Positions 16,726 to 23,112 of a DNA stretch of 26,265 nucleotides are shown one piece after another. The translations under genes and the position numbers were made by a program. The notes below the pieces were generated by a model, which saw nothing but the letters and a program-made list of their open reading frames with translations, was not told the DNA's origin and did no database searches. Each line of letters starts with the position of its first letter. The first letter of the stretch is position 1. The stretch covers positions 1-26,265 of the forward strand of contig CAYFQE010000014.1 of assembly GCA_964345235.1 (NCBI GenBank). Reading direction: 5' to 3'. The DNA is from Scatomorpha sp964345235. Lineage in GTDB: Bacteria; Bacillota; Clostridia; Oscillospirales; Oscillospiraceae.

Positions 16726-18021
16726 TCAGCTTCTCGAATTTATGTTGGCACTTATGTCTTTTATGGTTGAAGCAATCTCCGGGTCGTATGTCAAAAGCTC
16801 TTCAATCTTCCTTATCGAAGCCAGCACCGTTGTGTGATTTCTGTCTTCAAAGTGCAGGCCTATATCTTTAAGCGGAAGTCCGGTAAGTTTTCTTATGAGA
16901 TACATGGCAATTTGGCGGCAAAGAGTTATGTTTTTTGCTCTGGATTGACCTCTTACCTCGGCGGGGCTGAGTTGGAAGCTTCTTGCCGACTCTTCTATTA
17001 TGATATCGGGAGTGGGAATGAACTCGCCAACATTGATAACATCTTTAATCGCTCTTTTAACAGTTTCTATGCTTATCTGGTCGTCTAAAATAGCGCGGTA
17101 GGCTGTGAGTCTTTTCACAACTCCTTCGAGCTGACGGACATTTGAGGTCAGGTTTTCGGCAATATAGTTAATGCAATTTTCGGGCAGCACCATGCCGAGC
17201 GACAAAGATTTACTCTTTATTATGGCGCTTCTCGTTTCGAAGTCGGGCGGCTGAATGTCGGCAAGTAATCCGCCCTCGAAGCGGGTTTTAAGCCTGTCTT
17301 CAAGTTTGAGCATATCTCTGGGCGGCCTGTCGGAGGTGACGACAATCTGATTTCCCGCCTCGTAGACCGAGTTAAAGGTGTGGAAAAACTCTTCCTGTGT
17401 TCCCTCCTTGCCCGAGATAAACTGAATATCGTCGAGCAGGAAGAGATCTACATTTCGGTATTTTTTCCTGAATTCTTCGTTTGTACCCCTTGTTATGGCG
17501 CTAACCATCTCGTTTGTGAAGTCGTCGCTCTTTAAATAGGCAACTTTTATTCCCGGGCGAAGTCTCTGCATCTTTTCACAGATGGCGAGAAGCAGGTGAG
17601 TTTTGCCGAGCCCGGAGTTTCCGTAGATAAAAAGAGGGTTATACACCTTGCCGGGGTTTTCAGAAACGGCAACGGCTGCGGCGTGGGCAAATTTGTTTGA
17701 GGGCCCTACAATAAAGTTTTCGAAGCTATAGTCCTCGGTTTGTACGGAGTAGTCTTCAATTTCCGAAAGGTCTTCCTCGGGAGTCATTACAATAACCTCA
17801 AACTCGCTCGAAAACAGATCGAAAAGTATATTTTTCAGCACATCTACATAACGCTGCTGTATGAGATTCTTTTTAAACTCTGAGCTTGTTTTAAAATAAA
17901 GGCGATTGTCAGTGATTGCAACGGGACTTGCATCATGAAACCAGGCGCTGTAAGAAGTGCCGGTAATCTGCGCTGCCAGCGCATCCATAAGGAAAGACCA
18001 TATGTCCGTAAGGCTGTTCAT
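16726..18021 (-). CDS. dnaA: Chromosomal replication initiator DnaA
   Basis: This is the AAA+ initiator that binds and opens oriC; 431 residues, slightly short because of a brief domain II linker. Domain I covers residues 1-80. The AAA+ module has Walker A GNSGLGKT (134-141), Walker B LFLLDDIQFISGKEGTQEEF (from 193) and the arginine-finger segment DRLKTRFEGGL. Domain IV has RGQSRAKNITLCRQIAMYL and the signature DRNHTTVLASIRKIEEL. Arg residues aligning with E. coli R399 and R407 are kept (R361, R369), but Asp433 of the DHTT motif is Asn395. The start is ATG 18021 behind GGAGG. It is transcribed from a good promoter about 80 bases upstream. Confidence 0.98.
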   Translation of the reverse strand: MNSLTDIWSFLMDALAAQITGTSYSAWFHDASPVAITDNRLYFKTSSEFKKNLIQQRYVDVLKNILFDLFSSEFEVIVMTPEEDLSEIEDYSVQTEDYSFENFIVGPSNKFAHAAAVAVSENPGKVYNPLFIYGNSGLGKTHLLLAICEKMQRLRPGIKVAYLKSDDFTNEMVSAITRGTNEEFRKKYRNVDLFLLDDIQFISGKEGTQEEFFHTFNSVYEAGNQIVVTSDRPPRDMLKLEDRLKTRFEGGLLADIQPPDFETRSAIIKSKSLSLGMVLPENCINYIAENLTSNVRQLEGVVKRLTAYRAILDDQISIETVKRAIKDVINVGEFIPTPDIIIEESARSFQLSPAEVRGQSRAKNITLCRQIAMYLIRKLTGLPLKDIGLHFEDRNHTTVLASIRKIEELLTYDPEIASTIKDISANINSRS

Positions 18022-18101
18022 TTTCTGCCTCCAAAACCAGTATTTTGAGCCGCTTTTTTTTGCAAAAACCGGATGAAAAAAAGTAAGTATAATTAGATTA
18101 A

Positions 18102-18130
18102 ATTATAGCAAAAAAGGCGCTTATTTGCAA
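18102..18130 (-). promoter_or_regulatory. Probable dnaA promoter
   Basis: On the minus strand: -35 TTGCAA (18125-18130), 17-base spacer, perfect -10 TATAAT (18102-18107). The predicted leader is about 75 bases. No copy of the oriC 9-mer is visible around it, so classical DnaA autoregulation through boxes here is not evident. Confidence 0.7.
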
Positions 18131-18212
18131 GGCAAACACCGTCTTAAAAGGGGCCTTAGCAAAGCTTGTGAAAGAGCTTTAAAATAAAAGAAAACAAAAC
18201 TTTAAGCCTGTC

Positions 18213-18241
18213 TTGAAAGAAGAGCTCACTTGCGATATAAT
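18213..18241 (+). promoter_or_regulatory. Probable efp promoter
   Basis: TTGAAA (18213-18218), a 17-base spacer and a perfect TATAAT (18236-18241) lie about 32 bases before the efp ATG. Its presence rules out an upstream translation start at 18213. Confidence 0.75.
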
Positions 18242-18272
18242 CCCAATATATACTAAATTGCGAGGTTTGACT

Positions 18273-18836
18273 ATGATATCTGCTGGTGAATTCAGAAACG
18301 GAGTAACTTTTGAAATGGACGGCGAGGTCATGCAGATTGTCGAGTTTCAGCATGTGAAACCCGGCAAGGGCGCAGCCTTTGTCAGAGCAAAAATAAGGAA
18401 TGTCGTCACAGGCGCTACTATCGAAACTTCATTCAACCCCACAGCCAAGTTCGAGAATGCGATAATCGAGCGCAAAAGCATGGATTTTTCTTATAAAGAT
18501 GAAAATCTTTATTTCTTCATGGATTCCGAAACATATGAGCTTATTCCCATTGACGAAAGTCTTCTCGGCGATAATTTCAGGTTTGTTAAAGAAAACATGG
18601 CCTGCATGGTGCTCTCGTATAAGGGCAAGCCCTTTGCGGTTGAGCCCCCCAACATTGTGGACCTTGTTGTCACACAAACCGACCCGGGATTTGCAGGAAA
18701 CACGGCTACAAACGCAACAAAACCCGCCACGCTCGAAACAGGCGCCGAAGTAAAGGTGCCCCTGTTCATTGAAGAGGGCGAGAAGATTAGAATAGATACA
18801 AGAACAGGCGAATATATCGAGAGATCGAAAGAATAA
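18273..18836 (+). CDS. efp: Translation elongation factor P
   Basis: EF-P relieves ribosome stalling at polyproline. The protein is 187 residues from ATG 18273, the normal length, and begins MISAGEFRNGVTFEMDGEVM. The ATG follows GAGG with normal spacing. The loop HVKPGKGAAFVRAK places the modifiable lysine at K32, as in B. subtilis. The three beta-barrel domains are complete, with the C-terminal signature IEEGEKIRIDTRTGEYIER. It is divergent from dnaA with about 250 bases between the two start codons, and it is followed after 24 bases by the CD1247-type gene. No EF-P modification gene is seen in the window. Confidence 0.97.
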   Translation: MISAGEFRNGVTFEMDGEVMQIVEFQHVKPGKGAAFVRAKIRNVVTGATIETSFNPTAKFENAIIERKSMDFSYKDENLYFFMDSETYELIPIDESLLGDNFRFVKENMACMVLSYKGKPFAVEPPNIVDLVVTQTDPGFAGNTATNATKPATLETGAEVKVPLFIEEGEKIRIDTRTGEYIERSKE

Positions 18837-18860
18837 AGCACAATATAAGGAGGCACTACA

Positions 18861-19339
18861 ATGAACACAAAAGAAAAGCTGGCATATTTAAAGGGACTTG
18901 CCGAGGGTTTCGGCGTTGCGAAAGACAAGAAAGAGCAAAAACTGCTCACATCTGCCTTCGAACTTGTCGAAGAGCTTATTTTTGAAATCGAAGACCTGAG
19001 TGAAAGACTCGACTTTCAAGAGCTTCTCACCGATGAGCTGGAAGATGCCCTTACAGATCTTGAAGACGAAGTTTATGACGACGATGACGATTATGATGAC
19101 GACGATGATGACGACGATGATGACGATGACGATTTTTACGACGATGAATTTGACGAAGACTTCGACTTCGACGGAGATATTTTCGATATAAGCTGTCCCA
19201 ACTGCGAAGAAGAATTTGCCGTTGACAGCGGAGTGGTTGAGCTTGGCACTATAAACTGCCCTTTCTGCGGCGAGCGCCTCGAGATAGACGGAATCATTGA
19301 AGACGACGAGGACTGTGGCTGTGGTTGCGGTTGCGGCGG
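18861..19339 (+). CDS. CD1247-type acidic zinc-ribbon protein, truncated by an assembly gap
   Basis: About 159 residues are visible before the gap. The N-terminus (MNTKEKLAYLKGLAEGFGVA) matches the CD1247 N-terminal domain found next to efp in many Clostridia. A helical stretch (residues 30-65) leads into a nearly pure Asp tract (about 72-103), then a zinc ribbon with two CxxC pairs (SCPNCEEEF and NCPFCGERLEI), then an alternating Cys-Gly tail (DCGCGCGCG) that enters the gap. ATG 18861 follows AAGGAGG. The true 3' end is unknown; the frames open after the gap (to 19511 or 19492) look unlike coding sequence and approach the next promoter. Role unknown; metal binding by the ribbon and Cys-Gly tail is inferred. 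Confidence 0.85.
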
Positions 19340-19439
19340 NNNNNNNNNNNNNNNNNNNNNNNNNNNNNNNNNNNNNNNNNNNNNNNNNNNNNNNNNNNNN
19401 NNNNNNNNNNNNNNNNNNNNNNNNNNNNNNNNNNNNNNN
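19340..19439. other. Scaffold gap (100 N) at a Cys-Gly codon repeat
   Basis: Exactly 100 N after a GGTTGC/GGCTGT repeat coding for alternating Gly and Cys. The 3' end of the CD1247-type gene is hidden in or just after it. Confidence 0.95.
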
Positions 19440-19454
19440 TTACAGCGAAAATTT

Positions 19455-19501
19455 GGTGATTTTAACAATCGGCATAGGTCCCATTTTTGGTTAAAATCGC
19501 C
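19455..19501. repeat. 12-bp inverted repeat just upstream of a promoter
   Basis: GGTGATTTTAAC (19455-19466) pairs with GTTAAAATCGCC (19490-19501), with one G-U type position and a 23-base loop. No T-tract follows, so it is not a standard terminator. It ends one base before a -35 element, so an operator or RNA hairpin is possible. Confidence 0.5.
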
Positions 19502-19502
19502 T

Positions 19503-19531
19503 TTGAAATAAGAAATATTTTCCTGTAAAAT
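19503..19531 (+). promoter_or_regulatory. Probable promoter of the 79-residue protein gene
   Basis: TTGAAA (19503-19508), a 17-base spacer, then TAAAAT (19526-19531). A TATAAT at 19535-19540 has no matching -35. The leader would be about 60 bases. Confidence 0.5.
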
Positions 19532-19598
19532 TTATATAATATGAACAAAGTGTTAAATATCTTTGCGCATATGATTAAAATCAGGAGGATACAGCGTT

Positions 19599-19838
19599 AT
19601 GAAAAGAATAAAAGCGGCCTGTATCTGTCAGACTCTTCATTTTTTGCTAAAAGAAGATGTCGCACACGGTTGGGCAGTAAAGCAGGTAAATCAGGAAGTA
19701 GAAGCATATAAAAAGGACTTGGAGCGCAAGGGAACTCAGCATAAAATAGTGGAAGAAAGTGTTCAGCCCGACGGTTCGGTTATAATCAAAATAATAAAGC
19801 AATATAACGCCAGTCCGGTTGGAGAATATCTTAAGTAA
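19599..19838 (+). CDS. Small conserved-looking basic protein of unknown function
   Basis: The product has 79 residues (MKRIKAACICQTLHFLLKED at the start, later EAYKKDLERKGTQHKIVEES). The pattern is an N-terminal helix with two close Cys residues, a Lys/Glu-rich helix, then two beta strands (HKIVEESV and GSVIIKIIKQY). No membrane segment or signal peptide. The ATG has an ideal AGGAGGA site nine bases before it, and the gene is bounded by its own promoter and a strong terminator, so it is very likely real. I think similar short proteins occur in other Clostridia, but I cannot name a family. Confidence 0.75.
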   Translation: MKRIKAACICQTLHFLLKEDVAHGWAVKQVNQEVEAYKKDLERKGTQHKIVEESVQPDGSVIIKIIKQYNASPVGEYLK

Positions 19839-19847
19839 AAAACTGCT

Positions 19848-19877
19848 GAGCATGGGACTTTGCCCCATGCTCATTTT
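19848..19877 (+). terminator. Strong rho-independent terminator after the 79-residue protein gene
   Basis: GAGCATGGG (19848-19856) pairs perfectly with CCCATGCTC (19864-19872) around a seven-base loop, followed by ATTTTTG. It starts ten bases after the stop codon and lies before the next gene's ribosome site, which argues that the next gene starts at 19894. Confidence 0.88.
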
Positions 19878-19893
19878 TGATCTGGAGGGAAAA

Positions 19894-20319
19894 ATGGAAG
19901 CCAAACAAAGCTCAAAAACAAAACAGAAGAAAAAGACATCTCCGACCGATGCTTTGAGAAAAAGAAAAATCATTTCTTACCAAGAAAGGATAAGAAGCAA
20001 TGAAGAGATGATCAGGGGAATGGAAAGAGATTGCTGCGCACTGGAGAAAACAAGCATAGAAGGACTAAGTGTGCGCCATAAAAGCTTTGGGAACGGGACA
20101 ATTATTGAAAAAGAAGACTCTATAATCACCGTGAACTTTGATTTCGGAAGCAAGCGCTTTGTAATGCCATCTGCCTTTATCGACGGATTCCTTAAAGCGG
20201 AAGATGAAGAAATCGAAGGAAAACTAAGCCGATATAAAGAAATGGGAGAAAGAATTAAAGAAGCCAGGAAAGAAATAAAAGATGCACAAAACCACATTCA
20301 GCTTTTAGCGAGGAAATAA
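19894..20319 (+). CDS. Coiled-coil protein with a Tudor-like (PcrA C-terminal-type) domain
   Basis: 141 residues from ATG 19894, five bases after GGAGGG; an earlier in-frame ATG at 19819 lies before the terminator and is rejected. A Lys-rich start and a helix (residues 25-55) precede VRHKSFGNGTIIEKEDSIIT VNFDFGSKRFVMPSAF. That pattern of VxHxxFGxGxVxxxxxxxxxVxF followed by KxFxxPxAF resembles the small Tudor/SH3-like barrel at the C-terminus of PcrA/UvrD helicases, which contacts RNA polymerase. A final helix (EGKLSRYKEMGERIKEARKE) may be a coiled coil. A role near transcription or nucleic acid is therefore plausible but unproved. Its transcription start was not identified. Confidence 0.75.
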   Translation: MEAKQSSKTKQKKKTSPTDALRKRKIISYQERIRSNEEMIRGMERDCCALEKTSIEGLSVRHKSFGNGTIIEKEDSIITVNFDFGSKRFVMPSAFIDGFLKAEDEEIEGKLSRYKEMGERIKEARKEIKDAQNHIQLLARK

Positions 20320-20354
20320 AGACCAAAAAAGCCGATAATCTTTTAAAAACCCAA

Positions 20355-20370
20355 TGTTTCACGAGAAACA
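20355..20370. promoter_or_regulatory. parS: parS site, one mismatch
   Basis: TGTTTCACGAGAAACA matches the consensus TGTTTCACGTGAAACA at 15 of 16 positions. Flanking CCAA and TTGG extend the palindrome to 24 bases. Binding site for the ParB encoded at 23867-24754. Confidence 0.82.
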
Positions 20371-20411
20371 TTGGAGAATGAGATTAAAAAATACTTATTA
20401 AAATCAAAAAA

Positions 20412-20435
20412 AGCCGTGCTTACACGGCTTTTTTT
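20412..20435. terminator. Bidirectional rho-independent terminator
   Basis: AGCCGTG (20412-20418) pairs with CACGGCT (20423-20429) around a four-base loop, flanked by an A-run on one side and a T-run on the other. It lies between two convergent genes. Confidence 0.9.
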
Positions 20436-20455
20436 GCTGTATTTAATTAATAAAA

Positions 20456-21076
20456 CTATCTTCTCGGCTTAATAATATCAATGCCGCCTATTATGGGCAG
20501 TCTTATCGTTTCACCCCTTATGGCATTTAAAATGCCGGATATGGAAAAAAGAGGTATAACTATCTTTAATATTCTAAAGACTTGGAGTATAAAGTAATAG
20601 GAATAAATAATCGAAGAATTTTTTACAAAAGACTCCAAAGCGAGCACAACTATTGTGAAAACAAACAGCAAAAGACCCTGATTGGCATGGAAGCGCACAA
20701 AATTACTTGCCGTGGGAAGCGAAACTATCGGAAAAAACACCAGAGCACCCATGTACGAAAGAATCGAGAGTGTCATCTCGGTTCCCTTGGGCATATCATT
20801 CGGTTTTGTTTCAAAGCTGCTTTGCTCGAAATTCGGACTTTCCTGCCTGTTGTATGCAGATCTTTTTGCTGTCGGCCTTTTGATTGTCGGTAAGGTTCTA
20901 TTAGACTCGCTCTTGCACTCTTCCCCGACCGGATGAAGAACGCATTCATAATCCTCGGACCTGTTGTATTCGTCGAGTATTATGTTTGGCCGCGCTAAGC
21001 CTGTCCCGCAGTGTGGACACATGGCCCTCTTCTCGATGTCGTCAATAAATTTTCCGCAATTTTTACAGCGTGTCAT
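20456..21076 (-). CDS. Zinc-ribbon membrane protein with DUF4870/Tic20-like domain
   Basis: 206 residues from ATG 21076. Upstream in-frame codons (to 21130) lack a ribosome site, while GGGGG precedes this ATG. The N-terminus is a zinc ribbon with C4, C7, C20 and C23 (TRCKNCGKF and AMCPHCGTGL). A polar linker of about 80 residues follows, then a membrane domain with about four helices: TLSILSYMGALVFFPIVSLP, the conserved FVRFHANQGLLLFV, and later segments ending near the C-terminus. The FxRxHxxQ motif is typical of DUF4870 small membrane proteins. It is read toward the origin, unlike its neighbours. Possible -10 TATAAT on the minus strand at 21155-21160 with a weak -35. Function unknown. Confidence 0.82.
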   Translation of the reverse strand: MTRCKNCGKFIDDIEKRAMCPHCGTGLARPNIILDEYNRSEDYECVLHPVGEECKSESNRTLPTIKRPTAKRSAYNRQESPNFEQSSFETKPNDMPKGTEMTLSILSYMGALVFFPIVSLPTASNFVRFHANQGLLLFVFTIVVLALESFVKNSSIIYSYYFILQVFRILKIVIPLFSISGILNAIRGETIRLPIIGGIDIIKPRR

Positions 21077-21193
21077 TCTATACCCCCATATATTAAAAAA
21101 ACATAAGATTAAAGGCAACTTAAAACGCAAATTACTCGCATAATTGCTAAATATATTATATCAGATTAAAAACGCTAATAAAAGCCGAGGACT

Positions 21194-21209
21194 TGTTTCA
21201 CGTGAAACA
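21194..21209. promoter_or_regulatory. parS: Perfect parS site
   Basis: TGTTTCACGTGAAACA, identical to the B. subtilis consensus and a perfect palindrome. It lies 113 bases before the terminase gene, in the divergent gap 21077-21306. Confidence 0.95.
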
Positions 21210-21251
21210 TTACTTAAATTTTACAGGAAAAGCTTAGAAAATCGGGGCTCG

Positions 21252-21280
21252 TTTACAAAAATTGCCCTCTTTTTTATATT
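21252..21280 (+). promoter_or_regulatory. Probable promoter of the terminase-like gene
   Basis: TTTACA (21252-21257), a 17-base spacer and TATATT (21275-21280) lie about 27 bases before the ATG, giving a leader of about 20 bases. This suggests the gene is expressed from its own host-type promoter. Confidence 0.6.
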
Positions 21281-21306
21281 AATAGTATTAAAATCGAGGA
21301 GAAGCT

Positions 21307-22695
21307 ATGAAAGAAAATGAATTTCTTTGGGACGCAGGCCAAGCAAATCCCAAACAACAGCAGTTTTTTAAGAGCCGAGCTCTCTTTACCGCCTATGGGG
21401 GCGCAAAAGGCGGAGGCAAAACTTGGGCAATAAGGACAAAGGCGCTTTTGGGCGCCTATAATTACGCAGGGATAAGAATACTCATAATGCGCCGCAGTTA
21501 CAGAGAACTTCAATCAAACCACATAGAACCCATGCTTAAAATGGCAATTCCCGAGTTTTTTTCATATAACGGTTCGCTGCACAGCATGTTTTTTATAAAC
21601 GGAAGCATAATACACTTCGGGCATTGGCAGGGCGTTTTGAGCGAAAACGAGTATAACGGGCAGGAATACGACTGGATTTTCATAGACGAGGCAACACAGT
21701 TCTCGTTCAGGAGCTTTCAGTTTATAGGCGGAATGCTGAGAGGCGCAAACGATTTCCCGAAAAGGATGTATTTAAGCTGTAACCCGGGTGGAATTGGACA
21801 CAACTGGGTAAAAAGGCTCTTTATCGACAAAATTTACTATGAAAACCCCAAAAATCCCGAAGAAAGCGAGAGGTCAGAGGATTATACATTCATTCCCGCC
21901 ACCGTTGAGGACAACACAGCGCTTCTTAAAAGCTCGCCCGGATATCTGCGGCTCTTGTCCGCTATGCCCGAAGATTTGCGAAAAGCCTACCGCTACGGCG
22001 ACTGGGAGGCGCTAAAAGGCTCGTATTTCTCGGAATTTAAGCGAGAAAAGCACTGCACCGAGCCTTTTTCTATCCCGAAGCACTGGAAACGCTACATAAG
22101 TTTCGATTACGGGCTGGATATGTTCGCTCTGCTCTGGATAGCTGTTGACGAGCGAGGCAGAGCCTATGTTTACAGAGAACTCAGAAAATCGGGGCTTATT
22201 GTGAGCGCGGCGGCAAGACTTGCCCGTGATATGAGCGAAAATGAAGATATTATAATGAATATAGCGCCTCCCGATATGCGCCAAACCCAAAAAGACAGCG
22301 GAAGAAGCCTTGCCGAGCTCTTTGCCGCCGAGGGATTGCCCCTTGTTTTTGCCTCGAACGAGAGAGTTAAAGGCCATTTGCTCATAAAAGAGGCTCTAAA
22401 TACCGAAATAGATGGAAAACCGGCGCTTGTGATATTTTCGAGCCTTAAAGGCCTTATCGAGGACATAAGCTCTATTGAAGCGGACGCATCTAATCCCTCG
22501 GATTGCGCAAGCGAGCCGCACGAGTGCACGCACAGCGTTGATGCGCTGAGATATTTTTGCTCTATGCGGCTGATTCCGACAGCAAAACCCGCTGTAAGAG
22601 AACGCGGCGGCTATACTGAAAGCGCTTTTACACAAGATTACGAGAGTTTTTTGCGCGGAAACACCCCGACAAGGAGCTATTTGGAAGATTTTTAG
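21307..22695 (+). CDS. Orphan phage-type terminase large subunit (TerL)
   Basis: TerL is the ATPase-nuclease motor that packages viral DNA. This 462-residue copy appears intact: Q-rich motif near 17-19, Walker A GGAKGGGKT (31-39), Walker B WIFIDEATQF with D127-E128, the coupling motif SCNPGGIGHNWVKRLF (from 157), the nuclease start ISFDYGLD with D267, and a late acidic motif HSVDALRYF. The length is normal for the family. ATG 21307 follows GAGGAG. No small terminase, portal, protease, capsid, integrase or attachment site lies on either side; neighbours are a host membrane protein, parS sites and parAB. Base composition looks like the neighbouring genes by eye. Family call is secure. A domesticated chromosome-maintenance role is only inference; a phage remnant is the alternative. 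Confidence 0.92.
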   Translation: MKENEFLWDAGQANPKQQQFFKSRALFTAYGGAKGGGKTWAIRTKALLGAYNYAGIRILIMRRSYRELQSNHIEPMLKMAIPEFFSYNGSLHSMFFINGSIIHFGHWQGVLSENEYNGQEYDWIFIDEATQFSFRSFQFIGGMLRGANDFPKRMYLSCNPGGIGHNWVKRLFIDKIYYENPKNPEESERSEDYTFIPATVEDNTALLKSSPGYLRLLSAMPEDLRKAYRYGDWEALKGSYFSEFKREKHCTEPFSIPKHWKRYISFDYGLDMFALLWIAVDERGRAYVYRELRKSGLIVSAAARLARDMSENEDIIMNIAPPDMRQTQKDSGRSLAELFAAEGLPLVFASNERVKGHLLIKEALNTEIDGKPALVIFSSLKGLIEDISSIEADASNPSDCASEPHECTHSVDALRYFCSMRLIPTAKPAVRERGGYTESAFTQDYESFLRGNTPTRSYLEDF

Positions 22696-22735
22696 AAAAC
22701 ACACAATATATAATATTGTTAAAATAAAGTGAGCC

Positions 22736-22816
22736 GAACAAGTCTACACCCCAAATGGCTCCACTGTGCAAGGGGAGCTGTCGAAAACCGACAGGTTTTT
22801 GACTGAGGGGTTGTTC
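22736..22816 (+). repeat. Three-stem intergenic hairpin repeat (possible MITE-like element or small RNA)
   Basis: An 81-base element folds on paper into a three-way junction. Outer stem: GAACAA (22736) with TTGTTC (22811-22816) and CCCC (22749-22752) with GGGG (22807-22810). Inner stems: GCTCC/GGAGC (22758-22762, 22774-22778) and TGTCG/CGACA (22779-22783, 22789-22793). It resembles short hairpin repeats scattered in intergenic regions of gut Bacillota genomes, from memory only. No open frame of interest. It occupies part of the 417-base gene-free stretch before parA. Confidence 0.55.
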
Positions 22817-22883
22817 TTACACAGCTTTTTGCAAAATTACAAGGAATGCTGACAATTTAATAGAGCAAAATAAGTCAGAAAAA

Positions 22884-22925
22884 AGAGCCGCTGTTTCACA
22901 TGAAACACCGTCGGCTCTCTTTTTT
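22884..22925 (+). terminator. Terminator-like hairpin with a parS site as its upper stem
   Basis: AGAGCCG (22884-22890) pairs with CGGCTCT (22912-22918) and is followed by CTTTTTT. The space between is filled mainly by the parS palindrome at 22892-22907, which would extend the stem. Which transcript it would end is unclear: the terminase gene stops 190 bases upstream. Confidence 0.6.
22892..22907. promoter_or_regulatory. parS: parS site, one mismatch
   Basis: TGTTTCACATGAAACA, 15 of 16 to consensus, located inside the terminator-like hairpin at 22884-22925. Confidence 0.82.
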
Positions 22926-22935
22926 ATGTTCTTTA

Positions 22936-22951
22936 TGTTCCACGTGAAACG
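22936..22951. promoter_or_regulatory. parS: parS site, one mismatch outside the N position
   Basis: TGTTCCACGTGAAACG. The fifth base is variable in the consensus TGTTNCACGTGAAACA, so only the last base deviates. Confidence 0.78.
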
Positions 22952-22970
22952 AAATGGAAAAGCAAGTTCA

Positions 22971-22986
22971 TGTTTCACATGAAACA
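22971..22986. promoter_or_regulatory. parS: parS site, one mismatch
   Basis: TGTTTCACATGAAACA, identical to the copy at 22892. It lies 70 bases upstream of the parA -35. Confidence 0.82.
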
Positions 22987-23004
22987 TCGCACACAAATTT
23001 TATA

Positions 23005-23020
23005 TGATTCATATGAAACA
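23005..23020. promoter_or_regulatory. Degenerate parS-like sequence
   Basis: TGATTCATATGAAACA matches 13 of 16 consensus positions. It may be a decayed or low-affinity site. It ends 35 bases before the parA -35, so ParB bound nearby could affect parAB transcription. Confidence 0.4.
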
Positions 23021-23055
23021 TATGCTAAAAAGCGATTTAATTCCCTTATATTTGC

Positions 23056-23084
23056 TTGAATAAGGGCTCTACGGCTGATATAAT
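23056..23084 (+). promoter_or_regulatory. Probable parAB promoter
   Basis: TTGAAT (23056-23061), a 17-base spacer and a perfect TATAAT (23079-23084), with TCGGAGG and the parA ATG about 17 to 30 bases downstream. Several parS sites lie just upstream. An in-frame TTG at 23056 is part of the -35 and not a start codon. Confidence 0.72.
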
Positions 23085-23112
23085 TAAACAGATATTCTTT
23101 TCGGAGGCAAAA

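Noticed and set aside
18213..18272. Upstream extension of efp by 20 codons
   Set aside because: The proposed start overlaps a TTGAAA-N17-TATAAT promoter; ATG 18273 has the ribosome site and the normal EF-P N-terminus.
18861..19511. Frames joined across the third gap as the true end of the CD1247-type protein
   Set aside because: The gap length is arbitrary, the post-gap peptides look non-coding, and the longest runs into the next promoter.
19819..19893. Earlier ATG for the Tudor-like protein
   Set aside because: The segment spans the preceding gene's end and a strong terminator hairpin; ATG 19894 has GGAGG.
22736..22925. CRISPR array or tandem repeats in the gene-free stretch before parA
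   Set aside because: Repeated motifs here are parS palindromes with irregular spacing and a single hairpin element, not regularly spaced repeats.
23056..23112. Upstream extension of parA by 19 codons
   Set aside because: The TTG is part of the promoter -35. ATG 23113 follows TCGGAGG and gives the normal ParA start.
21131..23112. Prophage or integrated element around the terminase
   Set aside because: No integrase, portal, capsid, small terminase, flanking direct repeats or tRNA site is seen; only TerL is phage-like.
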